The translations under genes were made by a program, and so were the position numbers. From JAHFUI01 sp041485905 (GTDB lineage: Bacteria > Acidobacteriota > Vicinamibacteria > Vicinamibacterales > CAVVIG01), in NCBI GenBank assembly GCA_041485905.1, contig JBGPKK010000226.1, positions 1-7,092 on the forward strand: a stretch of DNA of 7,092 nt, in the 5' to 3' direction. The notes beneath the pieces were generated by a model, which saw nothing but the letters and a program-made list of their open reading frames with translations, did not search any database and was not told the origin of the DNA. Below, in pieces: positions 1 through 5,604 of this stretch; position 1 is the first letter of the stretch; every line of letters starts with the position of its first letter.

Positions 1-114
1 AGCGACATCCTCGGCGCGCTCCGCCACTTCGGGTTTCAGCAGATCGAGACGGCGTTCGAGCAGTCCGATCACCAGGCCGGACCGGCGTTCTCGGTCGTGG
101 CCCGGCGGGCGTGA
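1..114 (+). CDS. C-terminal end of a protein, probably a class I methyltransferase (5' end outside window)
   Basis: An open frame runs from base 1 to a TGA at 112-114 and gives the last 37 residues of a protein that begins outside the window. It contains the pattern LRHFGFQQIE, then FEQSDH, then GPAFSVVARRA at the end. A helix followed by a 'GF' turn, an acidic stretch and a final beta strand ending in basic residues is typical of the C-terminus of class I SAM-dependent methyltransferases, in particular those in which GPAxxxVARR closes the sheet. Codon third positions are strongly G/C, as in the other genes here. The catalytic part is not visible, so the family is an inference from the tail alone. 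The frame and stop are clear; the function is only moderately supported. Confidence 0.55.
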   Translation, partial: SDILGALRHFGFQQIETAFEQSDHQAGPAFSVVARRA

Positions 115-202
115 CTCGTGATTCCGGTCATCAGGATTCCCCGATACCGTTCCGCGGCCCTTCACGCGGATCCGCTGGCCAACTACACTGGGGAAAATCT
201 GC

Positions 203-231
203 TTGACAAGGCCAAGACAACGCCGTATCGT
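203..231 (+). promoter_or_regulatory. Sigma70-type promoter candidate for the small secreted protein gene
   Basis: A perfect TTGACA (203-208) is followed after exactly 17 bases by TATCGT (226-231), which matches four of six bases of the -10 consensus. The predicted transcription start is near base 238. That leaves an untranslated leader of about 33 bases containing the ribosome binding site of the gene at 271. The region is less GC-rich than its surroundings. Confidence 0.5.
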
Positions 232-257
232 GCGAACTCTAATCAGCCCAAATCCTC

Positions 258-264
258 AAAGGAG
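258..264 (+). promoter_or_regulatory. Ribosome binding site that sets the start at 271
   Basis: AAAGGAG lies six bases upstream of the ATG at 271. It argues for that start over the in-frame GTG at 118, which has no such site and would place 51 unlikely residues before a clean signal peptide. Confidence 0.75.
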
Positions 265-270
265 CCAGCA

Positions 271-678
271 ATGATCGCCAGGTTTGTCGGGTCTGCCGGA
301 TTGGCAGTAACTTTATGTGTCGGCTTGCTCGTCGTAGCGAACGCCCAAACCAGCGGGGCACCAGGCGCCGGGTCGCAAACGGCTGCGGCTAGTCCCGCGA
401 CTGCTGCCGGTGGTGGATCCGCGCCCAGCGGGGGGACGGCCCCGGTCGCGGTGGGTTGGTACTATGCCCGTGGGGTCAACTGTTACTTCTGGACGGACAG
501 CTCTGGAGCCTCGCTCTGGGTCTTCGACCCGGTCTACGGCTATTACTACACCTATTCTTCTCCGTACATGAATATGATAGCGCCAGCCTGCCAAACGGGC
601 AACTGGATGGCTTTCTATATCGACAACGTTGGGTTTGCCGGCCACTGGAGCTATGTATACACGTATACATTCAAATGA
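271..678 (+). CDS. Small secreted aromatic-rich protein of unknown function
   Basis: This encodes 135 residues. Residues 1-25 form a good Sec signal peptide: Arg at position 4, a hydrophobic core at about 8-22, and an ANA cleavage site before Gln26. Residues 27-60 are a low-complexity Ala/Gly/Ser/Pro/Thr linker. The mature domain, residues 61-135, is very rich in aromatics: by my count 5 Trp, 13 Tyr and 5 Phe in about 73 residues, including GYYYTYSSPY. Cys71 and Cys107 are the only cysteines after the signal and could form one disulfide. The start is chosen from the AAAGGAG site and the signal peptide. The gene appears to be a single unit with its own promoter upstream and a hairpin downstream. 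I do not recognise the family. An exported surface, matrix or carbohydrate-contacting role would fit the composition but is not shown. Third positions are somewhat less G/C-biased than in the neighbouring genes. Confidence 0.8.
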   Translation: MIARFVGSAGLAVTLCVGLLVVANAQTSGAPGAGSQTAAASPATAAGGGSAPSGGTAPVAVGWYYARGVNCYFWTDSSGASLWVFDPVYGYYYTYSSPYMNMIAPACQTGNWMAFYIDNVGFAGHWSYVYTYTFK

Positions 679-718
679 TCGAGCATAGAACTCGGGCATA
701 GAGCTGAAGTGTCGGACA

Positions 719-746
719 GGACGTGGCCGCATCGGCGGCCGCGTCC
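719..746 (+). terminator. Hairpin downstream of the small secreted protein gene, probable terminator
   Basis: A 12-base stem (719-730 paired with 735-746), with one G-U wobble in the plus-strand transcript and a four-base ATCG loop, starts 40 bases after the stop codon at 678. The run after the stem is only TTCCGAATTT, so the U-tract is poor. The stem is strong enough to be a terminator or an mRNA-end stabiliser. As the minus-strand operon ends at 875, the same hairpin could also act on transcripts arriving from that side. Confidence 0.5.
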
Positions 747-785
747 TTCCGAATTTCGTCGGCTCAAAAACTTCTGCGACTTCCC

Positions 786-847
786 TCAGCCACGCCGCCA
801 CGTCACCCGTTTGCGTCTGACGCCAGACCAGATCGCTGCAGCTATCG
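786..847 (-). pseudogene. Isolated relic of one FG-GAP/VCBS-type repeat
   Basis: Read on the minus strand this gives SDLVWRQTQTGDVAAWL, which matches the core of the 50-residue repeats in the gene at 6122-7092 (DLVWRN, then TQTGDVAAWLMNG). At DNA level bases 786-835 match 6496-6545 at 43 of 50 positions without gaps, in the same orientation. The match fades beyond that, though GGCGAT before it still corresponds to the repeat's Gly-Asp codons (842-847). The acidic DxDGD loop and the MNG turn are lost, and no start, stop or neighbouring repeat fits a gene. I read it as a decayed fragment left by duplication or rearrangement. It lies between the terminator-like hairpin and the end of the export operon. 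Confidence 0.6.
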
Positions 848-874
848 CCAAATTCGTTCCGCTGCGCGTATTGA

Positions 875-2335
875 TCAGCTGGGTCCGGATCGCCGTGAGA
901 TGACCAGGACCGACTCGCCGCGCGGATGCGTCGACTCGGCGAGGCGATCGACCGTGGCGCCCAGCGAGCGGCACACCTGCTCAATGAGATCGAATGGATA
1001 GTGGTACGGCTCACGGTCGGGATAGGTCGTGACGCCGTTGGAATGCACGATCGGCTCGAAATTCGCCGCATCTGGATTCTCGATCCAGGTCGCATAGAAC
1101 CGGCCTGACGGCTTCAGCTTGCGAACGACGCCCGCGATGCACCTTGCGACGCCGTTGAACGGCAGGGAGGAAAACAGCGAGTTCGCAATCGCCACGTCGA
1201 CCGGCTGCGGGATCCCGTTCAGCTCGAACGTGTCGTTGATGACAAAGCGGCCCCGATCCGGGCTGATGCCGGCGCGCGGAAGTTCGATGCGGACGCCGGC
1301 GTCAATAAGCGCCTGATCTCGCTCGAGCCCGTAATAATGATGCTCGTCGAGGAACGGCAACAGGTGGACGGCGCCCGCCAGGCTCCCGCACCCGACGTCA
1401 AGAACGTAGTCGCCTGACGTCAGCCCTTGACGGCGAAGAAACTCGAACTGCCAGACTCCGCTCTCGCTCCAGTGGCCGCCCGCCGCAAGCCGGTGCGGAG
1501 CGCGATCCGGATCCTCGGGTTCGACTGCGGCAGGTTGCGGAATCGCGGCCGGCGCGGCGGCGAGCGTGGCGCCATCGCCGTGCGCGGCCCGTCGCGCGAG
1601 CAACTGCTCGTAGAACGCCAGTCCTTGTTCGACGTCACCGTCGAAATTCAGCTCGCCTTGTTCGAGCACGCACACACGCCGGCAGATGGTCCGGATCGAT
1701 GGGGCTGCATGTGACACGAAAATGATGGTCTTGCCTTCATTCATGAACCGCTTCACGGTTCCGGTGCACCGTTGCTGGAAATCCGCGTCGCCGATCGCAA
1801 AGATCTCGTCCAGCAGGAGGATGCCGGGGTCGAGGTTCGCAGAGATGGCGAAGCCCAGCCGCATGTACATGCCGGACGAGTAGTTCTTGATCGGCACGTC
1901 GATGAAGTGTTCCAGGCCGGAGTACTCCACGACCGCGTCGTAGATGCTTTCGATCTCCGCTCTGTCCAACCCGTGAATGGCGGCGTTCAGAAACACGTTC
2001 TCGCGCCCGGTCAGCTCCGGATGAAAGCCGACGCCGAGCTCGATCATCGACGAGATGCGCGACGCGCGGGCGACGAGCAGCCGGCCGCTGGTCGGCCGCT
2101 GGATGGCGGCGACCAGCTTGAGAAACGTGCTCTTGCCCGATCCGTTGCGTCCAACCAGGCCGACCGCTTCCCCGTGATCGATGCTGAGAGAGACATTCTT
2201 GAGTGCCCAGAACTCCTCGATAGACTGGCGGCGCTCCGGGTGAAGCAGGCCGAGAAAACGGACCTTGAGCTCGACAGAGGCGTTGTGTCTGAGCAGGAAC
2301 TGCTTCGAGACCGACTCCGCTTCGATGACCGCCAC
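875..2335 (-). CDS. Polysaccharide-export ABC transporter ATPase (Wzt/TagH type) fused to a SAM-dependent methyltransferase
   Basis: This 486-residue protein has two catalytic parts. Residues 1-245 are an ABC ATPase of the O-antigen/teichoic acid export class: Walker A GRNGSGKST (62-70), signature YSSGM (152-156), Walker B ILLLDE (172-177), D-loop region IGDADF (181-186) and H-loop His209. The early GLLHPERRQSIEEFWALKNVS stretch is typical of Wzt/TagH proteins. An Ala/Pro-rich linker (about 250-285) leads to a class I methyltransferase, about 286-480: motif I VLDVGCGSLAG (311-321), the acidic residue in YGLERD (Glu338) and KLKPSGRFYATW (406-417). It would energise export of a lipid-linked glycan through the permease encoded just upstream, and could methylate the glycan. 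The GTG start at 2335 shares one base with the permease stop (TAGTG), and a GGAG (2344-2347) lies eight bases upstream, which indicates translational coupling. Family assignment of both parts is firm; the methyl acceptor is unknown. Confidence 0.93.
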   Translation of the reverse strand: MAVIEAESVSKQFLLRHNASVELKVRFLGLLHPERRQSIEEFWALKNVSLSIDHGEAVGLVGRNGSGKSTFLKLVAAIQRPTSGRLLVARASRISSMIELGVGFHPELTGRENVFLNAAIHGLDRAEIESIYDAVVEYSGLEHFIDVPIKNYSSGMYMRLGFAISANLDPGILLLDEIFAIGDADFQQRCTGTVKRFMNEGKTIIFVSHAAPSIRTICRRVCVLEQGELNFDGDVEQGLAFYEQLLARRAAHGDGATLAAAPAAIPQPAAVEPEDPDRAPHRLAAGGHWSESGVWQFEFLRRQGLTSGDYVLDVGCGSLAGAVHLLPFLDEHHYYGLERDQALIDAGVRIELPRAGISPDRGRFVINDTFELNGIPQPVDVAIANSLFSSLPFNGVARCIAGVVRKLKPSGRFYATWIENPDAANFEPIVHSNGVTTYPDREPYHYPFDLIEQVCRSLGATVDRLAESTHPRGESVLVISRRSGPS

Positions 2336-3615
2336 TACAACTGCTCCGTAAATCTGTCCTCGAACGCCAGGAAGAGCAACGTGCCGACGACGAAGGCGCC
2401 CAGCGCGTGAACGATGGCGACTAACCAGACCGTCGCATCAGGCCATTCGCGGTAGAAGAAGATCTGGTGGTAGGCGACGACAAACGGCGAGACGGGACTC
2501 AGCAGGATGAGCAGTCGAAACCGCTCCGGCACCTGACGCAGCTCGTACACGATCGGCGTCGTCCAGAACAACATGGCCAGCGCGACTTCGAGCAGGTGAC
2601 GAACGTCACGGAAGAACGCCGTCCACGTCGCCAGGGTCAACGCCACACCAATCGTAAACACAACCTGCAGCGCGAGAAACACCGGAAACAGGATCATGGG
2701 TGCGGAGAGCGGTACGCGGTACCAGAGCATCATCGCGGGCAGGAACACCGAGACGGTCAATAAGTACTGTGCCAGATTGAACAGCACGGTTCCGATCGGC
2801 AGAATGGCGCGCGGAAAGAGGACGCTCTTCAGAAGCCCGGCGTTGTCGAGGATCGATCCCGTGGACATGGCGGCGGAGTTGGCAAACAAGGTCCACGACA
2901 GCTGTCCAAGCATCAGATAGAAGACGAACCCGGCGCTGCGGACCCCGAGGATGAACGTAAAGGCAATCGTATAAACGACGATCATCAAGAGCGGGTTAAG
3001 CAAAGACCACAGGAACCCGAACACGGAGCCGCGGTATTTCAACTTGAGATCTTTCAGGACGAGGTTCTTCAGCAGTTCACGGTAGCGGTAGAGGCTGACC
3101 ACGACTGCGCGGAGTGTGGTCATCTCCGCGGTGCGATCGACCAGTTCGGTGCCGGCCGCGCGAGCGCCAGCGCGCAGCCGCACCCGTGCTCTCAGGACCC
3201 ACACGCCTCGCCAGCCGAGGGCCGCGACGGTCAGCAGCAGGGCATCGGCGACGAAAGCGCTGCGTGACACGCCTTCGAAACCAGCGGTCACGCCGAGGAG
3301 GACGCTGGAACCGATCGTGCCGACCACGACGCCGGCGATCACCCGAAGGAGCCAGTCGATCCGGGGCCGCCGGGCATAGGCTCGGGCGACGACGAGCGCC
3401 GCAAGTTGGCCGGCCACGACGAACGGCATCGTCGACCACGCTCTCGGGAGAAATGTCGCCAGGCGATCGCCTTGGAATCGGAGCCAATACGATGCGAGAT
3501 ATGCACCGATGGCCAGCGCGCAGTCCAGGAGCACGCTCAGCCACCACGTTGGCCGCCGTGGCAGCTGAGAGCCGGCCACAAGCTCAGCGCCCGGATCATG
3601 TGCGACGACTGACAT
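2335..3615 (-). CDS. ABC-2 polysaccharide-export permease (Wzm/TagG type) with an N-terminal FlaA1/CapD-like membrane domain
   Basis: This encodes 426 residues. Residues 165-426 form a full-length ABC-2 permease for O-antigen, capsule or teichoic acid export: the amphipathic entry region RYRELLKNLVLKDLKLKYRG (177-196), then FGFLWSLLNPLL leading into about six membrane segments, with FFRDVRH (334-340) and TTPIVYEL (352-359) as expected for the family. Preceding it is an unusual segment, residues 22-145, with about four membrane helices (near 26-46, 64-78, 90-110 and 121-141), the motif YWLRFQGD and the pattern SRSAFVADALLL with WRGVWVLRAR. This resembles the N-terminal membrane domain of FlaA1/CapD (WbpM-type) and related polyprenol-sugar enzymes, without any catalytic part. 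The protein would form the export channel with the fused ATPase encoded next. The ATG at 3615 has only a weak ribosome binding site. Confidence 0.9.
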   Translation of the reverse strand: MSVVAHDPGAELVAGSQLPRRPTWWLSVLLDCALAIGAYLASYWLRFQGDRLATFLPRAWSTMPFVVAGQLAALVVARAYARRPRIDWLLRVIAGVVVGTIGSSVLLGVTAGFEGVSRSAFVADALLLTVAALGWRGVWVLRARVRLRAGARAAGTELVDRTAEMTTLRAVVVSLYRYRELLKNLVLKDLKLKYRGSVFGFLWSLLNPLLMIVVYTIAFTFILGVRSAGFVFYLMLGQLSWTLFANSAAMSTGSILDNAGLLKSVLFPRAILPIGTVLFNLAQYLLTVSVFLPAMMLWYRVPLSAPMILFPVFLALQVVFTIGVALTLATWTAFFRDVRHLLEVALAMLFWTTPIVYELRQVPERFRLLILLSPVSPFVVAYHQIFFYREWPDATVWLVAIVHALGAFVVGTLLFLAFEDRFTEQL

Positions 3616-3700
3616 CAGTTCAGGATGTGCCCGTTCGATGTATGTGGTGTGGAAATAATGGCGCCGAGAGCGTCACGGCAACCGGAAAACCAGGCAATAG

Positions 3701-3706
3701 TATAGC
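3701..3706 (-). promoter_or_regulatory. Possible -10 element for the export operon
   Basis: On the minus strand TATACT (3706 to 3701) matches five of six -10 consensus bases and lies about 85 bases upstream of the permease ATG. No good -35 element is found 16-18 bases further up; a TTGACC exists at a spacing of 24, which is too far. It sits in the 93-base gap between the divergent permease and glycosyltransferase genes, so the two promoters would overlap. Confidence 0.3.
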
Positions 3707-3708
3707 GG

Positions 3709-4701
3709 ATGACCGTTGCGGTACTCGTGGTCAATTGGAACGGCGGGGACCTGCTCCGTCAATGCCTCGAGTCGCTCGAACGCCAGCGCCGGCGCCCCGA
3801 TCACATCGTGGTGGTCGACAACAACAGCAGCGACGACTCGCTGCGGCTGGCGGAGAACGCGCTCCGCGATGTGGAACTGATTCGCCTGTCCGCCAACCTT
3901 GGGTTTGCGCGCGCCAATAACATCGCCGCTCAGGCGGCGCATCGCTTCGATTTGCTGGCGCTTCTCAATCCGGATGCGTTCGCCGAGCCGGGATGGCTCG
4001 AGGCGCTGGTGACGGCGGCCGAGCGAGAGCCGGCGGTCGCCGCCTTCGCGAGTCAGATGCTGTTGGCGTCCGCGCCGGAATATCTTGACGGTGCCGGCGA
4101 CAGCTATCACGTGTCCGGGCGCGCCTGGCGCAACGGCCACCGCGCACTGCGCGCGAGCTGGCCCGCTGCCGACGCCGACGTCTTCGCCCCGTGTGCCGCG
4201 GCGGCCCTGTATCGTCGTGCTGCGTTTGACGAGGTCGGCGGGTTCGACGAGCAGTATTTCTGTTATTTCGAGGATGTCGATCTGGGTTTTCGGCTGCGAC
4301 TTCGTGGCCACCGGTGTGTCTATGTACATTCCGCCGTCGTCCGGCACATGAGCTCCGCCGTCAGCGGGTACCGCAGCGACTTCGCCGTTTACCACGGAGA
4401 GCGAAATGCCGTGTGGACGTTTTTCAAGGACATGCCAGGCCCGCTCGTGTGGCTCTATCTTCCCCAGCATGTCGCACTCAATGTCGCGTCCCTGCTGTAC
4501 TATCCGTGGCGAGGGCAGGGCAGGGTCGTGCTCAGGGCCAAGCTCGACGCCCTGCGCGGCCTGCCCTCCGTCCTCCGACGACGGAAACGTATTCAAGAGT
4601 CATGTCGCGCGAATCCCTGGATGCTGCGACGGGCGCTGAGACGTGGCGTTGCTGTGCCGTACGTCACCCGCTGGATTCGAGACGATTCTGATCCTCCGTA
4701 A
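3709..4701 (+). CDS. GT2-family glycosyltransferase (rhamnosyltransferase-like, GT-A fold)
   Basis: A 330-residue inverting glycosyltransferase that would transfer a nucleotide-activated sugar to a growing lipid-linked glycan at the cytoplasmic membrane face. Motifs in order: VVNWNG (7-12), VVDNNSSDDS (35-44), the nucleotide-contacting NLGFARANN (63-71), NPDA (87-90) in the place of the metal-binding DXD, GGFDEQYFCYFEDVDLGFR (177-195) with Glu188-Asp189 as the likely catalytic base region, and HMSSA (213-217) followed by ERNAVWTFFKDM (231-242). These fit WbbL/RfbF-type rhamnosyltransferases, but the donor sugar cannot be read from sequence. A stop codon (TAG, 3703-3705) lies two codons upstream in frame, so the ATG at 3709 is the first possible ATG. 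No clear Shine-Dalgarno is present. The gene is divergent from the export operon and convergent with the methyltransferase at 4755. Its last ten codons overlap, in another frame, a methyltransferase-like tail (4673-4714). Confidence 0.92.
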   Translation: MTVAVLVVNWNGGDLLRQCLESLERQRRRPDHIVVVDNNSSDDSLRLAENALRDVELIRLSANLGFARANNIAAQAAHRFDLLALLNPDAFAEPGWLEALVTAAEREPAVAAFASQMLLASAPEYLDGAGDSYHVSGRAWRNGHRALRASWPAADADVFAPCAAAALYRRAAFDEVGGFDEQYFCYFEDVDLGFRLRLRGHRCVYVHSAVVRHMSSAVSGYRSDFAVYHGERNAVWTFFKDMPGPLVWLYLPQHVALNVASLLYYPWRGQGRVVLRAKLDALRGLPSVLRRRKRIQESCRANPWMLRRALRRGVAVPYVTRWIRDDSDPP

Positions 4702-4714
4702 ACCTTCCGACTGA
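4673..4714 (+). repeat. Repeated methyltransferase-tail sequence at the glycosyltransferase 3' end
   Basis: In the frame one base ahead of the glycosyltransferase, this reads GFETILILRKPSD then TGA, a typical last beta strand of a class I methyltransferase. Bases 4673-4702 match 6040-6069 at 26 of 30 positions without gaps, and all differences keep or nearly keep the peptide (GLETILILRK in the second copy). An in-frame stop near 4638 means no methyltransferase gene is attached upstream. It is therefore a scar or chance remnant under the end of the glycosyltransferase gene. Confidence 0.45.
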
Positions 4715-4754
4715 ACGCCGCCGGAGGACGTCGTCCACATGTCGGAACTCCCAC

Positions 4755-5498
4755 TCACTTGGTGGCCGTACCGACGACCCATGCCTCGTCAACGATCTCG
4801 ACATGCCAGGACGAATAGCCTGCGCGAGAGAGGTACACTTCGAACTCTTGAGGCGTGGACGTCGATCCAATCTGTGGGGGCCGCTTGAACGGGTCGATTG
4901 CACGAGTGCCCTGAAAGATGTTCCACCCGTAGTCGGTCGTCAACGCAATATTGTCCACGTACAGCCGACCGCCGGGCTTCAGAATACGACGTGCGTCTTC
5001 GATGTAGTTGTAGCGATCCCATTCGGTGAGGTGCATGAACACGACGGTGCAATAGACCGCGTCCAACGAGGCGTCCGGCACCGGTCGAACGTCATAACCC
5101 GAGAGCTCGACGAACCGTACGTTCGGGAACGCCTTCAGCCGGCGCGCGGCGTGCGCCAACATATTGGGCGACACATCGCACCCCGTCCACGAGCGGCAGA
5201 TCGGCGCGAAGACCTTGCCGAGGCGCCCGACACCACACCCGATCTCGAGGACGTCCTCGTCCTTCGTGACTCGGAGTCCACGCTGCAATCGGCCAATGTC
5301 GTAGCTCGCCGTGCGCTCGAGCGTTTCCTCGTCGGTGCTGCACTGCACCCAGAACGTCGCGCCGTCCGCTGTGCGCGACAACTCGGTCCAAACGTCTTTG
5401 TATTGGTGCCGACTCAGGCGCGATAAGTCCCGGCGGCCCCTCAGGCGCGCCAAGTGGCTCTTGAGGCGCGCCAAGGGCTTCTGTCGTGTTCCGCTCAC
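4755..5498 (-). CDS. Class I SAM-dependent methyltransferase
   Basis: A 247-residue methyltransferase of the Methyltransf_25/Methyltransf_11 kind. Motif I is VLEIGCGVGRLG (83-94), the acidic ribose-binding residue is Asp108 in GCDVSPNML, the motif II/post-II region is LDAVYCTVVFMHL (145-157), and motif III is RILKPGGRLYVDN (171-183). A highly basic N-terminal helix (about 5-31: RQKPLARLKSHLARLRGRR and beyond) precedes the fold and could contact membrane phospholipid or a partner protein. The GTG start at 5498 is supported by AGGAGG (5507-5512) nine bases upstream. Placed beside a glycosyltransferase and a glycan-export ABC system, it plausibly O-methylates a sugar or a glycan precursor, but small-molecule or lipid targets are equally possible from sequence. 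It converges with the glycosyltransferase gene, 53 bases apart, with no convincing terminator between. Confidence 0.9.
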   Translation of the reverse strand: MSGTRQKPLARLKSHLARLRGRRDLSRLSRHQYKDVWTELSRTADGATFWVQCSTDEETLERTASYDIGRLQRGLRVTKDEDVLEIGCGVGRLGKVFAPICRSWTGCDVSPNMLAHAARRLKAFPNVRFVELSGYDVRPVPDASLDAVYCTVVFMHLTEWDRYNYIEDARRILKPGGRLYVDNIALTTDYGWNIFQGTRAIDPFKRPPQIGSTSTPQEFEVYLSRAGYSSWHVEIVDEAWVVGTATK

Positions 5499-5506
5499 GA
5501 GGTCGT

Positions 5507-5512
5507 ACCTCC
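5507..5512 (-). promoter_or_regulatory. Strong Shine-Dalgarno for the methyltransferase, fixing its GTG start
   Basis: AGGAGG on the minus strand lies nine bases before the GTG at 5498. It is the best ribosome binding site in the window and decides between this start and later in-frame codons. Confidence 0.75.
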
Positions 5513-5522
5513 TGTCCGCTCA

Positions 5523-5528
5523 ATTGTA
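5523..5528 (-). promoter_or_regulatory. Possible -10 element upstream of the methyltransferase
   Basis: TACAAT on the minus strand (5528 to 5523) matches five of six -10 bases and would start transcription near 5516, giving a leader of under 20 bases that just includes the AGGAGG. The -35 position is poor, so this is only a candidate. Confidence 0.25.
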
Positions 5529-5546
5529 GTGCACGACCTGGCATTC

Positions 5547-5579
5547 CTCGAACATGGGGACCTGCACTCGACGTTCGAG
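5547..5579. repeat. Short inverted repeat upstream of the methyltransferase
   Basis: CTCGAAC (5547-5553) and GTTCGAG (5573-5579) are perfect inverted 7-base arms separated by 19 bases, just upstream of the candidate -10 of the methyltransferase gene. Spacing from centre to centre is about 26 bases. They could be operator half-sites, or chance. Confidence 0.2.
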
Positions 5580-5604
5580 CGATCAACGCTGCCCCTTAAG
5601 CCCC

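Noticed and set aside
118..270. Upstream GTG start for the small secreted protein
   Set aside because: No ribosome binding site there, and it would bury a clean signal peptide 51 residues into the protein; the ATG at 271 has AAAGGAG.
313..1095. Long minus-strand open frame across the small gene and the operon end
   Set aside because: It is antisense to the secreted protein gene and out of frame with the ATPase-methyltransferase; composition is Arg/Pro-rich as expected for a GC-rich shadow. Only the short FG-GAP relic within it is meaningful.
1772..2410. 212-codon plus-strand open frame opposite the ATPase
   Set aside because: Antisense to Walker A and signature motifs; no domain of its own.
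3114..3920. 268-codon plus-strand open frame opposite the permease
   Set aside because: Arg-rich low-complexity translation, overlapping a clear permease and the glycosyltransferase start; a shadow.
3673..4596. 307-codon minus-strand open frame opposite the glycosyltransferase
   Set aside because: The plus strand carries all GT2 motifs; the antisense frame has no recognisable domain and arises from high GC content.
4702..4754. Bidirectional terminator between the convergent genes
   Set aside because: Only a four-base stem (GGAC/GTCC) without U-tracts could be found.
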